In this document: piece by piece, positions 53,243-62,025 of the stretch
Position numbering within the stretch: the first letter of the stretch is position 1
How the letters are laid out: every line of letters starts with the position of its first letter
DNA from: an uncultured Armatimonadota bacterium
GTDB taxonomy: Bacteria > Armatimonadota > Fimbriimonadia > Fimbriimonadales > Fimbriimonadaceae
Direction of reading: 5' to 3'
Assembly: GCA_903927025.1 (NCBI GenBank)
Contig: CAIYLG010000014.1
Span: 186,001 to 250,000, forward strand
DNA length: 64,000 bases
Notes under the pieces: model-generated
The model's database searches: none
The model's input: the letters and a program-made list of their open reading frames with translations, nothing else
What the model was told of the DNA's origin: nothing
Made by a program: the position numbers and the translations under genes

Positions 53243-53253
53243 TCTCTCAACCT

Positions 53254-54459
53254 ATGCAAGGCTGGAGAATCGCTCTGTGGGTGGTCATCGTGATGACCAT
53301 CCTCCTCTTCCTTTACTTTGTAAGAGGCATTCTCCTGCCCTTTATCGTGGCGTTCGCGATCAGCGCCATGCTAGAGCCAACCATCAAGCGTCTTCGATTG
53401 CGCGGATGGCCAAGGCCGTTGGCGATCTGGTCCATCTTCCTCGTCTTCATCGGCGTGATGACCGCGATGGGATTGTGGCTGACCCCGATTATTTCGAATC
53501 AGGTTGGCGGGTTTCGGACCAAGATTGATGACATCACTTCGAACCTGACCCATCAGGACGAGTCAGACAACTTCTTTGTCCGCTGGAATCCAGCCGTGCA
53601 AATCGCGCACCCAGACGACAATCCGCTCGACAAGTTCCTCGAGCAATATCAAGACTCGTTGCAGCGGTTCGGACTTCCAACAACCAGAAGGGCTCTCATG
53701 GCCCAATATATTGAGCCTCAGCGCAGTCAGCTTGGGAAATCCATTCAGAAGTTCCTGCAAGGATTTCTAGGACTGGCGAGCGGCTTGGTGTCAAACGTCT
53801 TGACCTTGATGTTTGTGCCGCTTCTTGTTCTGCTGATGCTGTTCAACATGGATCAGATTCGGCGCAGAAGTGTGACATGGATTCCGCCATCCATACGAGC
53901 CAACACTCTTTCGATCCTCTCCGAAATTGGCAATGTTTTCACCAGCTATTTGAGGGGGGTAACCATCGCCGTGATTGGCTATATGACGGTCATGAGCATC
54001 TGCCTGGAAGTTTTGGGGGCACCCTACTCGATCCTGCTCGGCGTGCTGTTCGGCGCCCTTTACCTAGTCCCCTATCTAAATGTGCTCATCAGTGGAACGC
54101 TTTTAGTCGTTGTCACAGGGTTGAGTGATAAAACGGGAGGTCTGCTATTTCATGCAAGCAGTTCCTGGGGATTTGCGATCCTACTGCTGTTCTGCTACAT
54201 GGCGTGCCACTTTACCTACGACTCCCTGGTCTATCCGAGAGTGGTGGGCAGGGCAGTGGGACTTGATCCAGTCGTCAGCATGTTTGTGATCTTCAGCGGA
54301 GGAGCCTTATTCGGCTTGGTCGGGATGATCATCGCGTTTCCCCTGGCGGGATCAGTGAAGGTGATTCTTGACCGGCTTCTGCGAATCACCTCGGGTAGCC
54401 AGGATGCCCTCCGGCTGCCGAGCGTGCCACTCCGGCATCGTTCAACCACTGCTGGCTGA
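53254..54459 (+). CDS. AI-2E/PerM-family membrane permease
   Basis: 401 residues. The N-terminal two-helix unit RGILLPFIVAFAISAMLEPTIKRLRLRGWPRPLAI is the family signature. A long soluble loop (~80-180) precedes five or six helices with SYLRGVTIAVIGYMTVMSICLEVLGAPYSILLGVLFGALYLVPYLN and the terminal GGALFGLVGMIIAFPLAGSVKVI motif. The UPF0118/PerM family includes exporters of autoinducer-2 (TqsA) and Na/H exchangers, so the substrate is uncertain. It lies downstream of the YtxH gene. Confidence 0.85.
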   Translation: MQGWRIALWVVIVMTILLFLYFVRGILLPFIVAFAISAMLEPTIKRLRLRGWPRPLAIWSIFLVFIGVMTAMGLWLTPIISNQVGGFRTKIDDITSNLTHQDESDNFFVRWNPAVQIAHPDDNPLDKFLEQYQDSLQRFGLPTTRRALMAQYIEPQRSQLGKSIQKFLQGFLGLASGLVSNVLTLMFVPLLVLLMLFNMDQIRRRSVTWIPPSIRANTLSILSEIGNVFTSYLRGVTIAVIGYMTVMSICLEVLGAPYSILLGVLFGALYLVPYLNVLISGTLLVVVTGLSDKTGGLLFHASSSWGFAILLLFCYMACHFTYDSLVYPRVVGRAVGLDPVVSMFVIFSGGALFGLVGMIIAFPLAGSVKVILDRLLRITSGSQDALRLPSVPLRHRSTTAG

Positions 54460-54515
54460 TCCATATTCCGGTTGCCGCTATATTCCTCGCTAAATTGCGG
54501 TGGAAATCTAGGACT

Positions 54516-54605
54516 TCACACGGAATCCGGTGACACGGGCTTCTCAAAGTCGTAGACTGTTGGAATCTTCTTACGCAGCGTCGCGTCTGCCCGGTTTTCA
54601 CTCAT
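54516..54605 (-). CDS. Possible 29-codon ORF divergent from the Kelch gene
   Basis: ATG at 54605, preceded by GAAGG at 6 bases, then 29 codons (begins MSENRADATLRKKIPTVYDF, ends VSPDSV) and TGA. The start overlaps the ATG of the Kelch gene on the other strand (CATG). Composition looks protein-like and the ribosome-binding site is good. Chance cannot be excluded at this length. Confidence 0.3.
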   Translation of the reverse strand: MSENRADATLRKKIPTVYDFEKPVSPDSV

Positions 54606-57600
54606 GTTTAACCTTCGTAGAGTTCTCCTACTTGCAGTGATCTTTATCTCTGTGTTTGTATCAATTCCTGCTTTCGGGCAGTCCTGGACACCCGTTAATA
54701 ATGTTCCGGGCATTAGTGCCTACAACCCCACACTGCTGACGGATGGCTCAGTGATGATCCAGGACGGGGACAATTCTGTGTGGTGGAAGCTCACGCCGGA
54801 CAACAACGGTAACTACGCAAACGGCACTTGGACCCAGCTGTCCGCACCTGACAATTACGGTCCGCTGTACTACGCTTCCGCAGTGCTCCCGGACGGCCGG
54901 GTATTCACGATGGGTGGTGAGTACAACATGGGGCAGGGACCGCTCTGGCAGAACCAAGGCTTCATCTACGACCCTATGTCCGATACATGGACCCAAATCT
55001 CGGCGCCTGCTGGATGGGACCAGATTGGTGATATGGGATGCGTGACGCTGCCCAATGGCAAGGTGATGATCTGCAACCCGCTTAGCAACCAGGCGGCCTT
55101 GTTTGATCCTGTCACCAACACCATTACATCTCCGTACGGCTCGGGCAAAGCGGATGGGAATGATGAAGAAGGTTTGACTCTGTTGCCGAATGGCACGATC
55201 CTCACCGTCGATACCACTCCGAACAATTCAGAGATTTTTAACCCCGCGACTGGGTTGTGGACTTCTGCAGGTCAGACTCCAGCGACTCTAGTGGGAGGTG
55301 GTGAAGAGATTGGACCACAGGTTCTGCGACCGGATGGCACTGTCATCTGCTTCGGCGGTGGCGGCCACAACTGCGTTTACGATACAAAGACCGGAACTTG
55401 GTCAGTAGCCCCTGATTTTCCCAACGGGTTGGACTGTGCGGACGCGCCTGCGTGCCTTTTGCCCAACGGAAAGGTGCTCGTTATGGCTGCTCCAGGCCTG
55501 TTTGGATCTGGAGTTCAATTCTTCGAGTGGGATGGCACAAACCTTAATCCTGCTCCAACTACGGACAATGCTCCGTTTGAGCCGTCTTTTGTGGGCAACA
55601 TGCTCATGCTGCCGAGCGGACAGGTGCTCCTCACTGATCAGTCCAACACCATTCTTCTCTACACGCCTACGGGAAGTGCCGACCCTTCATGGGCACCCAC
55701 GATCACGAATTATCCCAGTGTCGTAGCTTCCGGCTTTTCCTTCCAAATCTTTGGAACGCAGTTCAACGGTCTATCCACCTGTTCAGCGTACGGAGACGAC
55801 GAGGAGAACTTCACGAACTATCCGATGATTCGGATCACGAACAAGGCGACCGGGCACGTGTTCTATTGCCGCGAGTTCAATCCGAGCACGATGGCAATCT
55901 GTACTGGTAGCCAGACGGTGAACACCAACTTTACGGTGCCCGACAATATCGAGCTTGGTGCCTCAACGATTCAAGTAGTCACGAATGGAATTGCGTCCGC
56001 ACCAAAGGACATTACCGTTGCGAAATCGCTCCAGCTGTCAATTTCGCCGAATGTCGTTCCAGGTGGTTCGAGTTCCACAGGAACTGTCACCTACTTTGAG
56101 CCTGCACCGGCCGGTGGAGTGACTCTGAAGGTCGTCTCAGATACTTCTTTGGCCACGGTCCCAGCAACGATCACGATTCCTTCTGGGGCTTCAGTAGCTA
56201 CATTCGCGATCGCCACCGCAACAACCACAAGCTCCTACGTTGCGAACATCACCTGCAGTCAAGGAACTGCAAAGGTGACGGCGGCCATTAATGTATTTGG
56301 TGTCGCTTCGATCGCTTTCTCACCCGGCTCCGTTTCTGGTGGAAACACCTCAACCGGTACGGTGACCTTGGGAACAGCCGCCCCGGCTGGCGGTGTGTCG
56401 ATAAGCTTGAGCAGCAATTCAGCGACGGTTACCGTGCCTGGATCCGTGACAATTCCAGCAGGCGCAACTTCGGCAACCATCACGGCAACAACCCAACCGG
56501 TTGCTGCGACCGTGAACGCCACGATCAGTGCAACTCTCGGGAACACTGTGACGGGCGGCCTCACAGTGACCCCTGCAACCCTAACTTCGATCGCACTCGC
56601 ACCGCCACAGGTGGTTGGAGGCGTTAATTCTGTAGGGACAGTTACCCTGGGATCGGTATCGGTGGCAGGAGGAACTGTCATCGGTTTGACATCCAGTGAC
56701 CCTTCTGTGACCGTTCCTGCCTCCGTTACTGTGCCGGGCGGAGCAACCTCAGCAACATTTACAATCGCCACAACGCCAATTCAGCAGACGTTGACATCCA
56801 CCATTACCGCAAGTCAGGGGACGGTCTCTAAGACGGCAACTCTGACCGTGCTTCAACCCGCTTTGACGACGATATCCGTCTCGCCAAATGCGGTCGTGGG
56901 CGGGGTGTCTTCGACGGGAACAGTGGTCCTGTCTGGTGCCGCACCGCAGGGTGGGGAAGTCGTCGCGCTATCCTCGAACAGTGGGTCGGCCTCCGTGCTT
57001 GCGTCGGTGACTGTTCCAGCCGGATCGAAGAGCGCAACCTTCACGGTGCTCACCAAGTCGGTGACGTCCGATACAAATGTTTCGATCACGGGCATCTTGG
57101 GAACGGTGAGCCTGAGCGCCACGCTTACTGTTCAAAAGCCATACCTGGCTAGCGTTTCAATAGCACCTTCGTCCATCATCGGTGGGAATACGGCAACGGG
57201 AACGGTTACCCTCGCAAGAGCCGCTCCAGCTGGAGGCATTGTGGTTTCTCTGTCCGTGGATGCTGGTGCCACGGTCCCCAGTACGCTAACCGTTCCGGTG
57301 GGAGCGTCTAGCGCCACTTTCCCAGTCCAAACATTTGGGGTTGCCATAAAATCAGTGGTCACTGTGACCGCATCGACGGTTGGGGTTTCGCTCTCTGCCA
57401 GTGTTACTGTCACGGTGGCTAGCCTCGGTCAAGTGACGGTCAATCCTAATCCAGCAGTAGGGGGAACAAGCCCAGTTGGGACTGCTTCCTTGAACGGGAC
57501 TTCGCCAACAGATACCAAGGTTGCACTTGTGGCAACCGGAACTTACGCGTCTGTTCCCGCAACGGTCACGATTCCTGCGAACACGCCATCGACCACTTTT

Positions 57601-58569
57601 GCGGTGACCACCAAGGTTGTGACTGCGAATCAGACGTCCACGATCAATGCCACGGCAGGTGGCGTCATCGTTTCGACTCTTCTGACGATCACTCCAAATG
57701 CTGAGGCTTCATTTACAATTGCCCCGGGTTCGGTTGTGGGCGGCTCTTCAACTGTCGCGACTGGAACGGTGACGTTCAATGGCCCCGCTCCCGGTGCCGG
57801 CGAGGCGATCAAGCTTGTAAGCTCTAATCCCAAGCTGGCGATTGTTCCGCCTTCGGTGAGGCTTCTGAGCGGCAAGACTTCGGTTGCCTTTGCTGTGGTT
57901 CACAAGCCTGTAACCTCTTCGACGACGGTTACGGTAACGGCAACATACGGCACTAAGTCTCTGACTGCCAGCATCACTCTGACTCCGTTTGAAGTTCAGA
58001 GCGTTTCGATGTCTCCTTCATCGGTTACCGGTGGTGGCAAGTCGACGGGAACGGTAACGCTGAATGCGGCGCCGGGGACTTCGAGCGGTGCGATCCTGGT
58101 GAAGCTGTCTTCAAGCTCGAAGTCTGTAACCGTGCCTTTGACGGTCTCGATTCCGGTAGGCAAGACCAGCGGGACATTCCTTGCCAGCACCTCTGTGACG
58201 GCCGCGACGTCAACCGCCACGATCACGGCGACTTACGGATCCACATCGGCTCAGGCAACTCTGACGGTGGTGCCTCCAACGATCTCCTCGCTGAGCGTCT
58301 CTCCAACTTCGGTGAAGGGAAGCTCTGCTGCGGCTGTAACAGGCACAGTGACCTTGTCTGGTGTTGCTCCCACCGGTGGAGTGGTGGTTTCGCTCAGCAG
58401 CTCTGCCGCGAATGCCGGATCGGTACCGGCCAGCGTCACGGTTCCAGCAGGCAAGTCGACGGTTACGTTCAAAGTCAGCCACTCTGCGGTCACTGCGCAG
58501 ACAGCGGTCACGATCTCGGGAACCACAGGCACGGTTACCAAGTCAGCCGTGCTCACGGTTAAGCCGTAA
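54604..58569 (+). CDS. Secreted Kelch/galactose-oxidase-like propeller with nine Ig-like repeats
   Basis: 1321 residues. The signal peptide ends IPAFGQ (about 26). Residues ~27-370 form a Kelch-type propeller (ASAVLPDGRVFTMGGEYN, LLPNGTILTVDTTPNNSEIFNPATGLW, LRPDGTVICFGGGGHN), and ~375-475 a domain like the C-terminal sandwich of galactose-oxidase relatives (QIFGTQFNGLSTCSAYGDDEEN...TNYPMIRIT). The copper ligands and Tyr-Cys cofactor of galactose oxidase are not evident. Nine Ig-like repeats follow. Six of them match, in order, those of the propeller at 5637, with near-identical DNA over the last ~600 bp. The head is thus different but the tail shared. No ribosome-binding site or close -10 box is seen before the ATG. 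Confidence 0.8.
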   Translation: MFNLRRVLLLAVIFISVFVSIPAFGQSWTPVNNVPGISAYNPTLLTDGSVMIQDGDNSVWWKLTPDNNGNYANGTWTQLSAPDNYGPLYYASAVLPDGRVFTMGGEYNMGQGPLWQNQGFIYDPMSDTWTQISAPAGWDQIGDMGCVTLPNGKVMICNPLSNQAALFDPVTNTITSPYGSGKADGNDEEGLTLLPNGTILTVDTTPNNSEIFNPATGLWTSAGQTPATLVGGGEEIGPQVLRPDGTVICFGGGGHNCVYDTKTGTWSVAPDFPNGLDCADAPACLLPNGKVLVMAAPGLFGSGVQFFEWDGTNLNPAPTTDNAPFEPSFVGNMLMLPSGQVLLTDQSNTILLYTPTGSADPSWAPTITNYPSVVASGFSFQIFGTQFNGLSTCSAYGDDEENFTNYPMIRITNKATGHVFYCREFNPSTMAICTGSQTVNTNFTVPDNIELGASTIQVVTNGIASAPKDITVAKSLQLSISPNVVPGGSSSTGTVTYFEPAPAGGVTLKVVSDTSLATVPATITIPSGASVATFAIATATTTSSYVANITCSQGTAKVTAAINVFGVASIAFSPGSVSGGNTSTGTVTLGTAAPAGGVSISLSSNSATVTVPGSVTIPAGATSATITATTQPVAATVNATISATLGNTVTGGLTVTPATLTSIALAPPQVVGGVNSVGTVTLGSVSVAGGTVIGLTSSDPSVTVPASVTVPGGATSATFTIATTPIQQTLTSTITASQGTVSKTATLTVLQPALTTISVSPNAVVGGVSSTGTVVLSGAAPQGGEVVALSSNSGSASVLASVTVPAGSKSATFTVLTKSVTSDTNVSITGILGTVSLSATLTVQKPYLASVSIAPSSIIGGNTATGTVTLARAAPAGGIVVSLSVDAGATVPSTLTVPVGASSATFPVQTFGVAIKSVVTVTASTVGVSLSASVTVTVASLGQVTVNPNPAVGGTSPVGTASLNGTSPTDTKVALVATGTYASVPATVTIPANTPSTTFAVTTKVVTANQTSTINATAGGVIVSTLLTITPNAEASFTIAPGSVVGGSSTVATGTVTFNGPAPGAGEAIKLVSSNPKLAIVPPSVRLLSGKTSVAFAVVHKPVTSSTTVTVTATYGTKSLTASITLTPFEVQSVSMSPSSVTGGGKSTGTVTLNAAPGTSSGAILVKLSSSSKSVTVPLTVSIPVGKTSGTFLASTSVTAATSTATITATYGSTSAQATLTVVPPTISSLSVSPTSVKGSSAAAVTGTVTLSGVAPTGGVVVSLSSSAANAGSVPASVTVPAGKSTVTFKVSHSAVTAQTAVTISGTTGTVTKSAVLTVKP

Positions 58570-58577
58570 GCCGGAAG

Positions 58578-58616
58578 GGTCTCTAAGCGCTAATTCTCTT
58601 TTGGCGCTTAGAGACC
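58578..58616. terminator. 13-bp perfect hairpin between convergent genes
   Basis: GGTCTCTAAGCGC and its exact complement GCGCTTAGAGACC flank a 13-base loop. The right arm contains the stop codon of the kinase gene (58608-58610). The T-rich loop but absent 3' T-run makes it a plausible bidirectional transcription barrier. Confidence 0.55.
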
Positions 58617-60761
58617 AAGATCGTTTGAGATTCGGATCGCCAAATCCTTGGCGGATACCGTGATGGTTTGGTCGCCGGAACTCAAGTGCGCCACCAATAC
58701 CACCGGATTGAGACCAAACGAGATGGTGTCCCTTTGCCCACTGAATTGAAGGTGGATGTCTGTCTCGTCTGCCCAAACTCCGACGACCGCATCGGTCGGT
58801 TGGCGCTTTTTCATGAAGATGCCCCCGTAGGTGATTTCTGAACGGTTGATGGAAAGGCTGATCACCTTTCCGTCTCCGTCCTTCACGGCGTTACCCTTCC
58901 AAAGCGTGTCTCCGCTGTCATCAAATGAAATTTTGCCTGTGTGATAGGCCTGACGTAAAACGATCTCCACCCGATCCGCAAAATCCTGTTCAGCGTGAAT
59001 GGTGGGTAGCCCCTTGGCGAGGCGGTGCCAGTCCTCCATGACCTTGGGCTCGCCAACGTGCTTTACGAGTCTGCGATTTGTCGTTGCGCTCAATCGCAGA
59101 TATTGTTGGTCTCGGTCAAATTCCGTAGTGCAGTGTTCGCACAATAGCCCCGGGTTTGGACTCGTTTTTCCTGCGCCCAGCCATCGAGCACTCTCCAAAT
59201 TGAGGAGGCGTCCAATGAACGCTTCGGAAAACCCATACGGATCTTCTGGAGCTCCTAGGAGAGTCAGATGCTCGCCTTCGAGGTAGTAGTCTGCCGCACA
59301 ACTGTCACAGTAAGCATTTCCCGAACCTGGTTCTAGTCCAGCGGCGACCCTTGCCCATTCCTCTGGATAAAGGGTCTTGTGTCCCTTTGGCGAAGGGCGA
59401 ATTTGTTGCCATCGACCATCGGATAGGACGTCGTATTGGGCAGTGCAATCACCACACACCCAAATTTGAGCTGAGCGCCCTAACTTATTCCTCCAGAAGT
59501 CGAATGGCTGAAAATCTTGATCCGCGTCCATTTTCGCCATTTGGTTCCCCTTGGTCTCAAACCGAGATTCGCAAGACTGGCAATTTGCGGCCTGATCAGT
59601 GGAGAGGATGGACTTTCGGCGATATTGGAGAATGCCGACTCCACAGGATGGGCAGAGTGCAATAGGGCTGAAATTCTTGACGAGCGACAGCACTCCAGAC
59701 TTGCAGGAAGGGCAGAGTCGCTCCTGAATGTCCCTACGCCTAACGTTTCCGTTACGGCAAACGGGGCATAGCTCTCGTCTCAGGGGTCGGGGTTCTGACA
59801 TAACCGCGTTGCAGACCGGACATCCCCTTCGGTCAAACGAGAACCGCTTGAGACGCACGAGGGTTTCATCAAGGTAGTCGAGCGAGTCATGCTCAGGAAC
59901 CTCTGGATCAGATTCGAGAAGGTCTCTAAACTCAGCTACGGTCTGCGGTCTTTCGCTGTAGCTCAGTGAAAGCGTCTGGGTAATGGCCCTTGCCACGATA
60001 GGGTCCAAGTCTGGCCGTAACTCGCCCAAATGTGGAAGGGACATCCCAGAGGCTCGCTCTGCAGAACTTGCTGGAGCAGATCCGGTCAGCAACGCAAAAA
60101 AGGTTGCCGCAAGGGCAAAGAGGTCTGTCGCAGGTCCGCGTCGCGCTCGTTCCGACATCTGTTCTGGTGGCGCGAAGCCTGGCGTGTAGAGAACTGTGTG
60201 CGTGGTTGTGGAGTCAGCATGCCACTCACGAGCCGCACCGAAGTCGATGAGAAACACTTCTCCATCCGACCTTACGAGGATGTTCGACGGCTTGATGTCA
60301 CGATGCAGGATCCTCTTTGCGTGAACGGCTTCTAGGACGACCAAGAGCCGATTGAGCTTGTCGATTGCATCATCGCAGGAAAGCGTCCCTGACGTCCTTA
60401 ACAGTTCATCCAATGTTTTGGAGTTGGGAATGTAATCTGTCGCAAAGTAGGCCGTTCCGTTTTCGCGAAACGTGGCGCGAATTGGTGGCACACCGGCAAG
60501 ATCAAATCGGCTGAGAAGGGCGGCCTCTTCCAGAAACTGCTCTCGAAGGCGGACCGCTTCAGATCCGTCAAATACCAGGAGGCCACTTGGTAGCCTTGGC
60601 GTCCCGATCGGAGCGAGTTCCTTGACAACCACAGAATCTCCGCGCGAAAGGTCAGTGCATAGGTACGCAATGCCAAATCCACCACGGCCCAGAACCTTTC
60701 GCAGTTCAAAGCGGTCGTTGAACCGGTATCCGGGGTCCAGTGGCCTCGGGTCAGAGGGCAT
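58608..60761 (-). CDS. Ser/Thr protein kinase with eight CxxC zinc-ribbon pairs
   Basis: 717 residues, no membrane helix. The Hanks-type kinase domain (about 15-285) is complete: G-loop GRGGFG (25-30), K47, HRDIKPSN (153-160), DFG (173-175), APPE (197-200). Then come CxxC pairs at 314/317, 332/335, 350/353, 370/373, 394/397, 436/439, 485/488 and 541/544, a chain of zinc ribbons. The C-terminal ~150 residues are alpha/beta with no recognised family. Kinases of this type phosphorylate Ser/Thr in signalling; the zinc section probably binds a partner or nucleic acid. TATATT is 5 bases before the ATG. Confidence 0.88.
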   Translation of the reverse strand: MPSDPRPLDPGYRFNDRFELRKVLGRGGFGIAYLCTDLSRGDSVVVKELAPIGTPRLPSGLLVFDGSEAVRLREQFLEEAALLSRFDLAGVPPIRATFRENGTAYFATDYIPNSKTLDELLRTSGTLSCDDAIDKLNRLLVVLEAVHAKRILHRDIKPSNILVRSDGEVFLIDFGAAREWHADSTTTHTVLYTPGFAPPEQMSERARRGPATDLFALAATFFALLTGSAPASSAERASGMSLPHLGELRPDLDPIVARAITQTLSLSYSERPQTVAEFRDLLESDPEVPEHDSLDYLDETLVRLKRFSFDRRGCPVCNAVMSEPRPLRRELCPVCRNGNVRRRDIQERLCPSCKSGVLSLVKNFSPIALCPSCGVGILQYRRKSILSTDQAANCQSCESRFETKGNQMAKMDADQDFQPFDFWRNKLGRSAQIWVCGDCTAQYDVLSDGRWQQIRPSPKGHKTLYPEEWARVAAGLEPGSGNAYCDSCAADYYLEGEHLTLLGAPEDPYGFSEAFIGRLLNLESARWLGAGKTSPNPGLLCEHCTTEFDRDQQYLRLSATTNRRLVKHVGEPKVMEDWHRLAKGLPTIHAEQDFADRVEIVLRQAYHTGKISFDDSGDTLWKGNAVKDGDGKVISLSINRSEITYGGIFMKKRQPTDAVVGVWADETDIHLQFSGQRDTISFGLNPVVLVAHLSSGDQTITVSAKDLAIRISNDLGL

Positions 60762-60766
60762 GACTT

Positions 60767-60772
60767 AATATA
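60767..60772 (-). promoter_or_regulatory. -10 box TATATT of the kinase gene
   Basis: On the minus strand TATATT is followed by 5 bases (AAGTC) and the ATG at 60761. Confidence 0.5.
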
Positions 60773-60886
60773 GCCCGTTAGGTGCCTATCGGTGTCGGTG
60801 CCAACTCCTGGTGGAATGAGGAAGATCATGATATGATCCGAGGCGGCTGTACAGCGTCCGCAGTAAGCCCTGCTTGAGTGAACTCC

Positions 60887-61954
60887 ATGAAGTCATTGCC
60901 CATTTGCGTCGCCTCCTTAGCCCTCACAACGGTTTCCCTCGGTGGAAGCGCACCATTCCCGTGGCGTGCAAACCTGTCTCGCGAGCACAGGCAAGCCCTT
61001 GACAGGATCACTTCGGACGACCTAAAGGGGCACTTGTGGTTTATCGCCTCCGATTTATTGGAGGGAAGAGGCACGCCCTCGCGTGGACTAGATGTCGCGG
61101 CAGAGTACATCGCCGCCCAATTTCGAAGATGCGGACTCGAACCAGCTGGCGATGATGACTACTTCCAAACATCGGAAATGGCCCCACGCGGAAGTTCAGA
61201 AAAGCAAAAAGTCAGGAATGTGATCGGCATCCTCAGGGGCTCGGATCCAAAGTTGAAGGACACATATGTGATGGTCACTGCACATTACGATCACCTGGGA
61301 ATTCGAAAGACGGAGCAGGGAGAAGTGATCTACAACGGTGCCAATGACGACGGAAGCGGCACCGTGTCCGTGATAGCGCTGGCAGAAGCGCTCTCTTCAC
61401 TCAAAACTCGACCTCGTCGATCCATAGTCTTCATGACGTTTTTTGGTGAAGAACGAGGCGAATTGGGATCCGCTTACTATGGGAAACATCCAGTGGTGCC
61501 GCTGGACAAAACGATCGCCGATGTCAATTTGGAGCAGGTAGGCCGAACCGATGACTCCGAAGGGCCACGCGTCGGTGCGGTATCGATGACCGGGTTTGAC
61601 TACTCTGATGTTGGAAATATCTTCCTTGAGGCAGGCAAGGCGATCGGCGTAGGGGTTCAGAAGCATCCGAAATTTAGCGATGCATTCTTTTCCCGCAGCG
61701 ATAATCAGGCGATTGCCTACTTCGGCGTGCCAGCCCACACGATCTGCACGGCCTTTGTCTATCCTGACTACCATCGGCCGAGCGACCACCGAGACAAAGT
61801 CGACTATGCGAATATGGCGAAGGTTGATCAAATGGTGGGTCTGGGACTCTTGATGCTCGCGGATTCAAGCGCTGAGCCGAAATGGAATGAGGCAAATCCT
61901 AAGACTTCTGCCTACGTGAAGGCCTGGAAGGAGCATCATGGCCAAACCCAATAG
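60887..61954 (+). CDS. Exported M28-family metallopeptidase
   Basis: 355 residues from the ATG at 60887 (a GTG at 60878 is in frame). A signal peptide-like N-terminus ends near SLGGSA. The M28 zinc ligands are visible in order: AHYDHLG, GANDDGSG, FGEERGELGS, VNLEQVGR and a final histidine in YPDYHRPSDH. They form a two-zinc aminopeptidase site. DLLEGRGTPSRGLDVAAEYIAAQFRRCGLEPAG is the usual N-terminal motif. It probably trims peptides outside the cytoplasm. guaA follows after 71 bases with its own promoter. Confidence 0.88.
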   Translation: MKSLPICVASLALTTVSLGGSAPFPWRANLSREHRQALDRITSDDLKGHLWFIASDLLEGRGTPSRGLDVAAEYIAAQFRRCGLEPAGDDDYFQTSEMAPRGSSEKQKVRNVIGILRGSDPKLKDTYVMVTAHYDHLGIRKTEQGEVIYNGANDDGSGTVSVIALAEALSSLKTRPRRSIVFMTFFGEERGELGSAYYGKHPVVPLDKTIADVNLEQVGRTDDSEGPRVGAVSMTGFDYSDVGNIFLEAGKAIGVGVQKHPKFSDAFFSRSDNQAIAYFGVPAHTICTAFVYPDYHRPSDHRDKVDYANMAKVDQMVGLGLLMLADSSAEPKWNEANPKTSAYVKAWKEHHGQTQ

Positions 61955-62025
61955 CATTTGGCTCGCTTGAAGACCGCCGCTTGGATGCATTCGGGCGGGT
62001 TGGGCTGTCATACTACAAAGGGTCT

